NCBI GenBank assembly: GCA_903881565.1
Contig: CAIRTR010000147.1
Coordinates: 1-42,255 of the forward strand
Source of the DNA: Oligoflexia bacterium
GTDB taxonomy: Bacteria; Bdellovibrionota; UBA1018
Length of the DNA: 42,255 nt
Reading direction: 5' to 3'
The position numbers and the translations under genes are program-made. A model generated the notes under the pieces. It had not been told where the DNA came from. It worked only from the letters and a program-made list of their open reading frames with translations, and did not search any database. Each line of letters begins with the position of its first letter. Position 1 is the first letter of the stretch. Shown in pieces: positions 23,278 to 30,869 of the stretch.

Positions 23278-23291
23278 GGCCCAACCTTCGC
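23278..23291 (+). promoter_or_regulatory. Sigma-54-like element of array unit 4
   Basis: TTGGCCCAACCTTCGCAC, one base different from units 2 and 3, lies 13 nt before the ATG at 23305 although the bases between have changed. Confidence 0.45.
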
Positions 23292-23304
23292 ACTCAAGCG
23301 CCCC

Positions 23305-23685
23305 ATGCACGATTTACCCTCGCAAACCCAAAACTTAGTAAGCTGCCTCACCTCAAAAGTCCGAAGCGACAATCCTCAACTCAAAAGACCAACTATTGAG
23401 TTGGAATTTGATCTAATCGAAAGGCAAAACTCCTCCGCAAACATTACAAATCACTTGGTGGCTCGGGACAGAAGAACGGGGTCTTACATCTATCTTGCTG
23501 AAACTGAAAAGGACACTGACAAGTGGGTTGGTAAAGACAGCGAATTTTATGACCGCATCTATCTTTTCGTTCGCCACATCCTCGAATTCCTAGCCCACGA
23601 AAGTCCCGACCTAAGCCTATTTGAAAAGGGCTGCATTCTCCGAGAGGTCGCAAAACAGGAGTTTCAGAAAATCATGCGCCTTTAA
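23305..23685 (+). CDS. Array protein A, unit 4 (unknown function)
   Basis: A 126-aa A paralogue with CLTSKVRSDNPQLKRPTIEL, NHLVARDRRTGSYIYLAE, WVGKDSEFYDRIYLFVRHILEFL and the end FQKIMRL, like unit 1. It lies between a sigma-54-like element and the 14-nt overlap with gene B, as in the other units. Function is unknown. Confidence 0.8.
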   Translation: MHDLPSQTQNLVSCLTSKVRSDNPQLKRPTIELEFDLIERQNSSANITNHLVARDRRTGSYIYLAETEKDTDKWVGKDSEFYDRIYLFVRHILEFLAHESPDLSLFEKGCILREVAKQEFQKIMRL

Positions 23686-24088
23686 GTTGACGAATTATTT
23701 CGGAAACCGACTCCCGTAAGGCAGAGTCGCTGATCTTCATTTTCGGCAGCTTTGAGAAGGAGTCAAATAAGACCATCTCTGGTTTATCTACAATGTTTTC
23801 AAAGGCTTTCACGAACGTTTTACCACGATAAGTCAGGACCTGCTCGATCGAGCTCACGGCAACTGCAACATATTTCCGATTTCCAGGCATGTGCCATAGC
23901 CACCTCGTCATAGCCGCGTGGTGATCAAAACAATGCCTCTTCCCAAACGCGAAACCGCCGTCTACATCGACCACTTCCTGAAGGAAAATGCCCTGCTCTT
24001 TTTTAAATTCATTGAGTGAATACGAAAGAACTTCTTCATCCGTTTTAAAAACTATTGTTGATTGGGTCTGTAGCTCGGCCGCCGACAT
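23672..24088 (-). CDS. Array protein B, unit 4 (unknown function)
   Basis: A 138-aa B paralogue and the most divergent at its N-terminus (MSAAELQTQSTIVFKTDEEV instead of MSVGEEQTQS). It keeps SYSLNEFKKEQ, VVDVDGGFAFGKRHCFDHH, WLWHMPGNRKYVAVAV and LTYRGKTF, with a C-terminus LPKMKISDSALRESVSEII like unit 1. The substitution near the start breaks the outer bases of the palindrome (CGACATGTCA), leaving an 8-bp core. Confidence 0.8.
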   Translation of the reverse strand: MSAAELQTQSTIVFKTDEEVLSYSLNEFKKEQGIFLQEVVDVDGGFAFGKRHCFDHHAAMTRWLWHMPGNRKYVAVAVSSIEQVLTYRGKTFVKAFENIVDKPEMVLFDSFSKLPKMKISDSALRESVSEIIRQLKGA

Positions 24089-24104
24089 GTCAACGTTTCG
24101 GCAT
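24084..24104 (-). promoter_or_regulatory. Invariant 21-nt block over the B start codon, unit 4
   Basis: The block is fully conserved although the adjacent codons on the coding side have changed. Confidence 0.55.
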
Positions 24105-24117
24105 TTAGCCCGAAATT

Positions 24118-24285
24118 CTAAATGGCCCTTTTACCCGTCAAACCCCTGACGCCAAAACCGCACAATCCAAAAGCAGCTCCAGATTCTTCTGTAGCGTGCC
24201 CCCTGGACTTGAGATAGGCCGCGTATTCGGCAGGGTCGACTAATGATTTCTCACAATGTTTCTTAGGATAGTTTGGAAAAGCCAT
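24118..24285 (-). pseudogene. 55-codon ORF, probable gene remnant cut by the array
   Basis: The ORF starts 2 nt after the radical SAM stop codon, too short for the ORF track. Its first ~30 residues (MAFPNYPKKHCEKSLVDP, then EYAAYLKSRG) resemble, from memory, the N-terminus of uridine/nucleoside phosphorylase-like proteins (FPN..KH...L..P.....Y), which are several times longer. From about residue 40 the codons run into array spacer DNA, including the orphan dyad, and the ORF stops. This fits a gene truncated where the array ends. A genuine small protein is the alternative; no strong ribosome binding site is visible. Confidence 0.4.
24137..24150 (+). promoter_or_regulatory. Orphan 14-nt dyad at the right end of the array
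   Basis: GTCAAACCCCTGAC keeps GTCA-N6-TGAC (extended by C/G on each side) but has no downstream unit. Array similarity ends about here. Confidence 0.4.
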
Positions 24286-24287
24286 CT

Positions 24288-25103
24288 TCAAGCAAACGCC
24301 TCTGCATCCAACCCCGCCTCATGCAATCGCATCGCAAACGTATCCAAATCCTCATCCCCCACCGGACGCAAATTCGAAGTCGGCGCGATATTCTTCAGCG
24401 TCGAAACATGAACAAGCCTAGGATTCAAACTTACGAGCAAGGCCAATAACTTTTCCAAGTTTTCAGGCGTCCAACTTTGCAGCGCCTTATTGGCTAGATC
24501 GCGCCAAAGAGTCACTCGAATATACAACGGCCCCAGTGAACGCAATTTTGCGACGTAACCCTGCAACGTTTCCCCGTGCGTAGGCTTCAATGTCGACTCA
24601 AACAACTCACCGATCGCACAATCAAGCTTCACCCAAAAACGATCCAGCAACCGATACGCTTCCAACGCCTTTTTTTCATCTAACTGCGTGCCCGGACCAA
24701 TGCTCTGCAGCAACCAGCTTGCGCCCAACGTCAATCGGAGGTCGCGCGTCATACTAACGATCTCGGCAAACATCGGATGATTTGTAGGCTCCGTGGTACT
24801 AGTGAAAACAATCGAATCCAACTCAGCCCCACCGGCGACACCCGCGCGAATCGCCGCGATCACTTGCTTTGCATCCGCTCCCGCCTCAAGCCGCTCCGCA
24901 TCACCATGGGGGAGTTTCTTATTAATTTCTCCGGCTCCGGCTTCGCCCTCTAGTTCCTTCGGGCAATAAACACAGTGCCAAGTACAGCATTTTTCTTCTG
25001 CCGAACCCAAATTCACAAAAAGCGTTCTCCCAAAAAATCGGCTAATTCGAGGTGGGGAAACTTCAGAGCGACCGACCATAATTTTATCATTTGAATGCGA
25101 CAT
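24288..25103 (-). CDS. Radical SAM protein
   Basis: A 271-aa protein. The radical SAM iron-sulfur motif is CTWHCVYC (CX3CX2C) at ~32-39, preceded by GRTLFVNLGS. TSTTEPTNHP is the GGE-like segment that contacts SAM (here TEPT), and VKLDCAIGELFESTLKP follows as in radical SAM enzymes that act on tRNA or small molecules. It ends near the family core, so there is no large C-terminal domain. The substrate is unknown. It lies between the array and korA and is divergent from korA across a 172-nt gap that probably holds both promoters. Confidence 0.85.
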   Translation of the reverse strand: MSHSNDKIMVGRSEVSPPRISRFFGRTLFVNLGSAEEKCCTWHCVYCPKELEGEAGAGEINKKLPHGDAERLEAGADAKQVIAAIRAGVAGGAELDSIVFTSTTEPTNHPMFAEIVSMTRDLRLTLGASWLLQSIGPGTQLDEKKALEAYRLLDRFWVKLDCAIGELFESTLKPTHGETLQGYVAKLRSLGPLYIRVTLWRDLANKALQSWTPENLEKLLALLVSLNPRLVHVSTLKNIAPTSNLRPVGDEDLDTFAMRLHEAGLDAEAFA

Positions 25104-25275
25104 ATTTCACACTTCCTTTGTTGTCAAAAACACTCAAGAACTAAAAGCCCGAGCACCTGCATAAAAAATCGATACCTCTTCTTCCCATAGTTCTCCAGAC
25201 ATACGTATACAATTTCCAGTTTTTTTGTGTTAGCGTTATCGAATTACACATTACTGAGAGAGAGGCATAACCTTC

Positions 25276-27138
25276 ATGTCTGTTGCCAATATGAAATCTG
25301 TCGAAATGGATCAAATTGTCATTCGCCTTGCCGGGGACTCCGGTGACGGCATGCAGCTCGTGGGAGATCAGTTCACGATCACCTCAGCAATGATGGGGGA
25401 CGAAGTCGCAACGCTCCCTGATTATCCTTCAGAAATTCGCGCCCCTGCCGGCACGATTTTCGGCGTCTCGGGGTTCCAAATCTGCTTTGCGTCTGAAGAC
25501 GTTTACACCGCAGGCGATGAATACGATGTGCTGGTCGCCATGAATCCAGCGGCGCTTAAAGTAAACCTTCCTAGTGTAAAAGCGGGCGGGACCATTATCG
25601 TCAACGAAGACGCCTTCATCGATAAAAATCTCGAAAAAGCCGGTTATGCCGAAAATCCGCTCACCAGCACTGAGCTGCAAAAATTCAAAGTCATGAAGAT
25701 CGGCATGTCCAAAGTCGCACAAAAGGCCCTTGAGGGTGGCACGATGAGCCCTAAGGCCATCGACCGTTGCAAAAACTTCGTCGCTTTAGGCTTGATGTAC
25801 TCGATGTTCAAGCGCGACAAAAAGTTCACCAACCAATGGGTACAAAAGAAGTTCAAAGCCAAACCTGAATTAATCGACGCCAACACCCGCGCACTCGAAG
25901 CGGGTTGGATTTTGGGCGAGTCCGGCGAAGTCAACGACACTCATTATAGTGTCACTAAACGCAAGGTTCCAAAGACGGCCGGTAACTATCGTAACGTTAC
26001 TGGAAATACGGCTGCGGCCTTGGGCCTCATCGCTGCCGCTCAGCGCTCGGGTCTCAAACTCTTTTTAGGCAGTTACCCGATTACGCCTGCAACCGACATT
26101 CTTCATGAGCTTTGCAAACACCCTGATTTTGCGACCGTCTTCCAAGCCGAAGATGAAATCGCCGGAATCGGCTCCGCCATCGGCGCTGCTTTCGCTGGCG
26201 CACTGGCGGCTACGACAACTTCAGGTCCTGGGATGTCCTTAAAAGCCGAGTTTCTCAACCTGGCTATGATTGTCGAACTCCCCCTTGTGATCGTGAATGT
26301 TCAGCGCGGGGGCCCTTCAACGGGGCTTCCAACCAAAACGGAGCAATCCGACTTGGCGCAAGCGATGTGGGGACGTCACGGAGAATCTCCAATCGCAATT
26401 CTCGCCTCTTCAACTCCTCAAGATTGTTTCGACACGGTCGTTGAAGCCGCACGGCTCGCCATCAAGTACATGACTCCAGTCATTGTATTAAGCGACGGAT
26501 ATCTGGGTAACGGCGCAGGCGTTTGGAAAATTCCGAAACTTGAAGAATTGCCCGAAATGACCGCAAAATTCAGAACCGATCCCACGAACTTCCTTCCCTA
26601 TGAGCGTGATCCGAAGACGCTAGCTCGTCCATGGGTAGCGGTTGGAACACCGGGACTTGAGCATCGTATTGGGGGTCTTGAAAAAGAAGATCGCACCGGA
26701 ACGGTCAGCGCCAATCCTCTGAACCACGAAAAAATGACTCATCTTCGTGCGGAAAAAATCGCACGCATCGCGGACGACATCCCTCCGATGACCGTCGAAG
26801 GCAATCCCAGCGCGGATATCCTGATCCTCGGTTGGGGCGGCACAAAAGGCGTGATTAAACAGGCCGTGCGAAACCTCACTAAACAAGGGGTTCCCGTGGC
26901 TTGCGCACATTTACGCAACCTAAACCCGCTGCCTCGCGATCTGAAGCCTCTTCTTAAGAAGTATAAGAAGGTGCTGATCCCAGAAAACAATATGGGGCAA
27001 TTGTGGTTCATGCTTCGCGGCGAGTTCCTCATGGACTTTGAACGTTACAGTAAAGTCCAAGGGCAACCTTTCCGCGCTGATGAAATCGAAGCAAAAGTTC
27101 GTACTCTTCTCGAAATCAAGACAGGGGCAAACTCATGA
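25276..27138 (+). CDS. korA: 2-oxoacid:ferredoxin oxidoreductase alpha subunit (gamma-alpha fusion), KorA-like
   Basis: A 620-aa subunit of a thiamine-diphosphate enzyme that oxidises a 2-oxoacid, most likely 2-oxoglutarate, to its acyl-CoA with reduction of ferredoxin. The N-terminal ~200 residues are the gamma domain (IRLAGDSGDGMQLVGDQFT, SEIRAPAGTIFGVSGFQI). The alpha domain starts ~230 with NTAAALGLIAAAQRSGLKLFLGSYPITPATDILHEL, then FQAEDEIAGIGSAIGAAFAGA, TTTSGPGMSLKAEF and NVQRGGPSTGLPTKTEQSDL, all family hallmarks. Subunit length and fusion fit KorA/OorA-type enzymes. No ferredoxin-like delta subunit is encoded nearby. The start follows a GAGAGAGAGG purine-rich site. It overlaps korB by 4 nt. 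Confidence 0.9.
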   Translation: MSVANMKSVEMDQIVIRLAGDSGDGMQLVGDQFTITSAMMGDEVATLPDYPSEIRAPAGTIFGVSGFQICFASEDVYTAGDEYDVLVAMNPAALKVNLPSVKAGGTIIVNEDAFIDKNLEKAGYAENPLTSTELQKFKVMKIGMSKVAQKALEGGTMSPKAIDRCKNFVALGLMYSMFKRDKKFTNQWVQKKFKAKPELIDANTRALEAGWILGESGEVNDTHYSVTKRKVPKTAGNYRNVTGNTAAALGLIAAAQRSGLKLFLGSYPITPATDILHELCKHPDFATVFQAEDEIAGIGSAIGAAFAGALAATTTSGPGMSLKAEFLNLAMIVELPLVIVNVQRGGPSTGLPTKTEQSDLAQAMWGRHGESPIAILASSTPQDCFDTVVEAARLAIKYMTPVIVLSDGYLGNGAGVWKIPKLEELPEMTAKFRTDPTNFLPYERDPKTLARPWVAVGTPGLEHRIGGLEKEDRTGTVSANPLNHEKMTHLRAEKIARIADDIPPMTVEGNPSADILILGWGGTKGVIKQAVRNLTKQGVPVACAHLRNLNPLPRDLKPLLKKYKKVLIPENNMGQLWFMLRGEFLMDFERYSKVQGQPFRADEIEAKVRTLLEIKTGANS

Positions 27139-28178
27139 GCAATCCAACACCAGAAACTCCGAAGGCCAGCGGTCTGACCCGCAAGGATTTCCTGAGCAAA
27201 ACGGATCCACGATGGTGCGCCGGTTGCGGCTGTTTCAGTGCATTCAACAGTCTCACCAGCGTTTTTCCAAACACCGGAATCCCTCGCGAAAAATTCGCCA
27301 TTATCTCCGGGATCGGCTGCTCTTCACGGCTTCCTTATTATGCCGACTGCTACGGGTTTCACACGATTCACGGTCGCGCGCCGACGATTGCCGCGGGAGT
27401 GAAGCTCGCAAATCCCGAACTCTCAGTTTGGGTGGTGACCGGAGACGGAGACGCGCTCTCCATCGGCGGAAACCATTTTCTGCACCTCATGCGACGAAAT
27501 GCAGATATTAAGCTCTCTTTGTTCAATAACCAGATCTATGGTCTGACCAAAGGGCAAACCTCGCCAACCACCAAGCCTGGGACAAAGACCAAAACGACGC
27601 CGTTTGGAAACTTTGAAAACTCCGTACGCCCACTGGCCCTAGCGCTTGCGGCTGGAGCCACCTTTGCGGCACGCGTTCCGGATACGGATGGCGAACTGCT
27701 TCGTGAAGCATACACAGCAGCAGCTTCCCACAAGGGTGTGGCCTTCATCGAGATTCTGATTAATTGCGTGATTTTCAATGATGGCACTTACCTGCCGCTC
27801 ACCGACAAGGCGACCAAAGCTGATACCACCTTGCGGCTGAAGCAAGGTGAGCCGATGCTTTTTGGAGCCGATCGCAACAAGGGCATTCGTCTAGGTCGCG
27901 ACCTGAAACCTGAAGTCGTAAAAATCGGCGAAAACGGCGTAACCGTGAACGACATTTTGGTTCACGATATTCATCGCAAGGACTCGTCCTTGGCGTATCT
28001 TCTCTCCTTGATGGATTATCCTGATTCTCCTGTACCACTGGGGATTTTCCGACAGGTCAGCGAGCCCGTTCACGAGTTCAGATCTGCCTATCCCAAGAAA
28101 CGCAACCTCAACGATCTCCTTTGTGAAGGCAATGCTTGGAACTTAGGCGCAACCGGCGAGATTTCTCCAGTTTCCTGA
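27135..28178 (+). CDS. korB: 2-oxoacid:ferredoxin oxidoreductase beta subunit, KorB-like
   Basis: A 347-aa thiamine-diphosphate-binding subunit. WCAGCGCFSAFNSL carries cluster-ligand cysteines, IISGIGCSSRLPYY supplies a further Cys, and VVTGDGDALSIGGNHFLHLMRRNADIKLSLFNNQIYGLTKGQTSPTT is the GDGD...NN cofactor-binding motif, split here only by the usual spacing. The pattern matches 2-oxoglutarate/2-oxoacid:ferredoxin oxidoreductases. It overlaps korA by 4 nt (ATGA) and is 41 nt upstream of nuoA without a terminator, so enzyme and respiratory complex are probably co-transcribed. Confidence 0.92.
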   Translation: MSNPTPETPKASGLTRKDFLSKTDPRWCAGCGCFSAFNSLTSVFPNTGIPREKFAIISGIGCSSRLPYYADCYGFHTIHGRAPTIAAGVKLANPELSVWVVTGDGDALSIGGNHFLHLMRRNADIKLSLFNNQIYGLTKGQTSPTTKPGTKTKTTPFGNFENSVRPLALALAAGATFAARVPDTDGELLREAYTAAASHKGVAFIEILINCVIFNDGTYLPLTDKATKADTTLRLKQGEPMLFGADRNKGIRLGRDLKPEVVKIGENGVTVNDILVHDIHRKDSSLAYLLSLMDYPDSPVPLGIFRQVSEPVHEFRSAYPKKRNLNDLLCEGNAWNLGATGEISPVS

Positions 28179-28219
28179 TTTTTGGTTCGTTTCATTTTTA
28201 CCGCGAGGAAAGGTCACCG

Positions 28220-28570
28220 ATGGATTTCTTCTTAGTGTTCTTATTCATTCTTCTAGCGGGCGTCTTTGTTTTTGGCGGACTTATTGCCTCCAGACTCGTC
28301 GCGCCTCATCACGCAAAGGGACTTAAAGTTAAAACCTATGAGTGCGGCGAAGAACCGATTGGCTCAGGCTGGGTTCAATTCAACGTCGGCTACTATCTCT
28401 TTGGCCTACTCTTCTTGGTTTTCGACGTTGAGGCTGCCTTCTTGTATCCTTGGGCGGTCGTGTTTCGCGAAGTCGGGGTGACCGCGCTCATTGAGGCAGG
28501 AATTTTCATTCTGATCTTAATCATTGGCCTCGCCTACGCTTGGAAAAAAGGGGCACTCGAATGGGTTTAG
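28220..28570 (+). CDS. nuoA: NADH-quinone oxidoreductase subunit A
   Basis: A 116-aa membrane subunit with three helices: [46 protein letters not shown] and [20 protein letters not shown]. The YECGEEPIG loop and the [12 protein letters not shown] signature are diagnostic. The ORF track starts at 28136, but the ATG at 28220 begins at the first helix and has GAGGAAAGG 5 nt upstream. It overlaps nuoB by 10 nt. Confidence 0.95.
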   Translation: MDFFLVFLFILLAGVFVFGGLIASRLVAPHHAKGLKVKTYECGEEPIGSGWVQFNVGYYLFGLLFLVFDVEAAFLYPWAVVFREVGVTALIEAGIFILILIIGLAYAWKKGALEWV

Positions 28571-29271
28571 TCACAGAGAAACTTCCGATTTTCCTGGAAC
28601 CTGTTCCAGGCGGTTCCGTGCTGCTTGCGAGCATGGACAAACTCATCAATTGGGCGCGCCTCAACAGCTTATGGCCCCTGACTTTCGGGACCAGTTGTTG
28701 CGCCATCGAAGTGATGATGGCCACGGGTGCACCCAAGCATGACATCGCCCGATTTGGCGCCGAAGTCGCGCGCCCAAGTCCTAGGCAAGCTGACGTTTTG
28801 GTTATCGCAGGGACGATTGTCAAGCGCATGGCTCCCACGCTTCGTACCTTGTACGAACAAATGGCCGAGCCTCGCTATGTCATTGCCACGGGATCCTGCG
28901 CGATTTCTGGTGGGCCTTTCGTGTATGGCTCTTATTCGACTGTGCGCGGAGCCGACGAAATCATCCCCGTCGATGTTTATGTGCCCGGCTGCCCTCCGCG
29001 TCCCGAGGGCTACTTCTATGGCCTTTTGACGCTTCAGAAAATGATTCGTGAAGGCGAAACGCTCAGGCACCCGGGCGTCCGCCGAAAACCCGTTTTAGCA
29101 GAACTTCCCCCCGGGATCACGATGGAGGACATTCGTCGCGATCTCGTTCACCTTCTTGAAAAAGAAGCTCGCGTCGATCTTCGTGAAGCAGAAAATGCAA
29201 CCGCTGAATCTACAGAAAGGCTACTCAGAAGTGGAAACTCAAGTTCTCTCATCCGCAGTACTCGCGATTGA
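28561..29271 (+). CDS. nuoB: NADH-quinone oxidoreductase subunit B
   Basis: A 236-aa subunit carrying cluster N2, the last iron-sulfur centre before quinone. Cluster ligands lie in [21 protein letters not shown] and [10 protein letters not shown], and [17 protein letters not shown] is the conserved loop. The ATG at 28561 (MGLVTEK) fits the family better than the ORF-track start at 28540. The C-terminal ~60 residues form an extra tail beyond the core and overlap the nuoC start. Confidence 0.95.
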   Translation: MGLVTEKLPIFLEPVPGGSVLLASMDKLINWARLNSLWPLTFGTSCCAIEVMMATGAPKHDIARFGAEVARPSPRQADVLVIAGTIVKRMAPTLRTLYEQMAEPRYVIATGSCAISGGPFVYGSYSTVRGADEIIPVDVYVPGCPPRPEGYFYGLLTLQKMIREGETLRHPGVRRKPVLAELPPGITMEDIRRDLVHLLEKEARVDLREAENATAESTERLLRSGNSSSLIRSTRD

Positions 29272-29695
29272 TTCGAAGGCCCAGCTTCGGGATAAAACTG
29301 ATCGACTTACAGTTACCATTCCTGTTGAAGCCCTCTTTACGTTTCTCTCGAAACTCAATACTGATTCGAGCTTGGCCTTTGATATGCTTTGCGCGCACAC
29401 CGCAATCGACTGGATTGCCGAACAACGTTTTGAGATGGTTTATGAACTCTATTCCACGACACATTCTCACGCGATGAGAGTCACGACTTCTGTGCCGCGG
29501 GAAAACACCGTGGTGCCTTCGGTTTCTTCCCTCTGGCGAATCGCCGAGTGGCAGGAGCGCGAAGTTTACGACATGTTTGGCATTCTTTACGAAAATCACC
29601 CTGATTTGAGGCGCGTTTTGCTCGATGACGGCTGGCAGGGGTTTCCCCTTCGAAAAGACTATAAAGATGATTACCTTTTGGAGCGACCAGAATGA
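29195..29695 (+). CDS. nuoC: NADH-quinone oxidoreductase subunit C
   Basis: A 166-aa peripheral subunit (30-kDa type). [41 protein letters not shown]-like sequence (here [31 protein letters not shown]) and FPLRKDYKD are family motifs. The start is uncertain: the ATG at 29195 overlaps nuoB by 77 nt, and a GTG at 29231 with AAAGG upstream is an alternative; the ORF track uses 29156. It is not fused to nuoD, and its stop overlaps the nuoD start (ATGA). Confidence 0.9.
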   Translation: MQPLNLQKGYSEVETQVLSSAVLAIDSKAQLRDKTDRLTVTIPVEALFTFLSKLNTDSSLAFDMLCAHTAIDWIAEQRFEMVYELYSTTHSHAMRVTTSVPRENTVVPSVSSLWRIAEWQEREVYDMFGILYENHPDLRRVLLDDGWQGFPLRKDYKDDYLLERPE

Positions 29696-30855
29696 CTATC
29701 GCGATCCGCACCTTAGAAGACCTCACCCGGCCCTCGGCCACGCCCGATAGCCCGCTGGCCACGCAAGAGTATTTTGTGAACATGGGTCCTCAGCACCCCT
29801 CCACTCACGGCGTGCTCAAGCTCCTTTTGAAACTCGACGGCGAGACCGTTCGCGAAGTGATTCCGGTTTTGGGCTATGTTCACCGTGGCATGGAAAAAGT
29901 CGGCGAGCACTTGGGCTACCGCCAATTCGTTCATATGTCGGATCGAATGGATTATCTCTCGGCGTTGATGAACAACTGGGCGGTCTCGAGGGCGGTAGAA
30001 ACCGCGATGAAGATTGAAACGAATGAACGCATCGAAACGATTCGCACGATCATGGCGGAACTTCAGCGCATTCAGAGTCATCAACTTTGGTGGGGCGTTT
30101 TTGGAATGGACTTAGGGGCTTTCACTCCATTTCTCTATGGCTTTCGCGACAGAGAGCACGTCACCGATATCTTGGAAAAAACAACCGGCGCACGGCTGAC
30201 AATGAACTACATCCAGCCGGGCGGCTTGATGTTTGATCTGCACCCTGATTTTCAAAAAGAAGTTAAAGAGTTCATCGCCTACTTCAGACCCAAACTCAAA
30301 GAATACGAAACCCTTTTCAGCGAAAACGTGATCGTTCACAAACGAGTCAAAGGGGTCGGAGTTTTAGATGCGAAGACCGCCATCTCAATCGGGACCACGG
30401 GCCCCGTGTTGCGCGCAAGCGGCGTGGACTATGACCTGCGCAAACGCGAGCCTTACGGGATGTACTCGAAAGTGAAGTTTGAGGTCGCGCTGGGAACCAC
30501 GGGTGACACCTGGGATCGCTACCAGGTTCGCATCGAAGAGATGAAACAATCCTTAAGCATCATTGAGCAGCTCATCGATAATATTCCCGAAGGCAAGACA
30601 ATGCTCATGAAGCCCGGAGCAAAGATCAAACCGCCTGAAGGCATCAGCTACAGCCACATGGAAACTGCACGAGGCGTCCTGGGGATCATGCTCGTCTCTG
30701 ACGGCAAGGATCACCGGCCTTACCGGATTCATTTGCGAACCCCGAATTACAACAATATTTGGAGCATAACCCATACCGCTCCCGGCTGGCGAATTGCCGA
30801 CTTGGTCGCCATCCTATCTTCGTTAGACATTGTCGTTCCAGACATGGATCGGTGA
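29692..30855 (+). CDS. nuoD: NADH-quinone oxidoreductase subunit D
   Basis: A 387-aa peripheral subunit forming the quinone-binding cavity with Nuo[56 protein letters not shown] and the C-terminus DIVVPDMDR are diagnostic. The length is normal for the unfused type. In full operons nuoE, nuoF and nuoG usually follow here; instead nuoH starts 14 nt downstream. Confidence 0.96.
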   Translation: MTIAIRTLEDLTRPSATPDSPLATQEYFVNMGPQHPSTHGVLKLLLKLDGETVREVIPVLGYVHRGMEKVGEHLGYRQFVHMSDRMDYLSALMNNWAVSRAVETAMKIETNERIETIRTIMAELQRIQSHQLWWGVFGMDLGAFTPFLYGFRDREHVTDILEKTTGARLTMNYIQPGGLMFDLHPDFQKEVKEFIAYFRPKLKEYETLFSENVIVHKRVKGVGVLDAKTAISIGTTGPVLRASGVDYDLRKREPYGMYSKVKFEVALGTTGDTWDRYQVRIEEMKQSLSIIEQLIDNIPEGKTMLMKPGAKIKPPEGISYSHMETARGVLGIMLVSDGKDHRPYRIHLRTPNYNNIWSITHTAPGWRIADLVAILSSLDIVVPDMDR

Positions 30856-30869
30856 GGAGAGAAACACCC

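Larger units (their letters stand above)
20176..24150. repeat. Four-copy tandem array of convergent gene pairs (~1.04 kb unit)
   Basis: Rightward gene starts are at 20176, 21214, 22251 and 23305, giving periods of 1038, 1037 and 1054 nt. Each unit has a rightward 126-aa gene, a leftward 138-aa gene overlapping it by 14 nt tail to tail, and a 253-270 nt spacer with conserved elements. Unit 1 has no spacer of its own on the left, since the HNH gene abuts it. The spacer of unit 4 is cut off at about 24150 inside a remnant ORF. Divergence between copies is uneven and mosaic. No transposase, integrase or obvious integron attC structure is present. Confidence 0.9.

Noticed and set aside
20176-24150. 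Integron or gene-cassette array
   Set aside because: Cassettes carry different genes separated by similar attC sites. Here the genes themselves are the repeats, no integrase is present and no attC-like hairpins are visible in the spacers.
20176-24150. CRISPR array
   Set aside because: The repeat period is about 1 kb with coding content; there are no short regularly spaced repeats and no cas genes.
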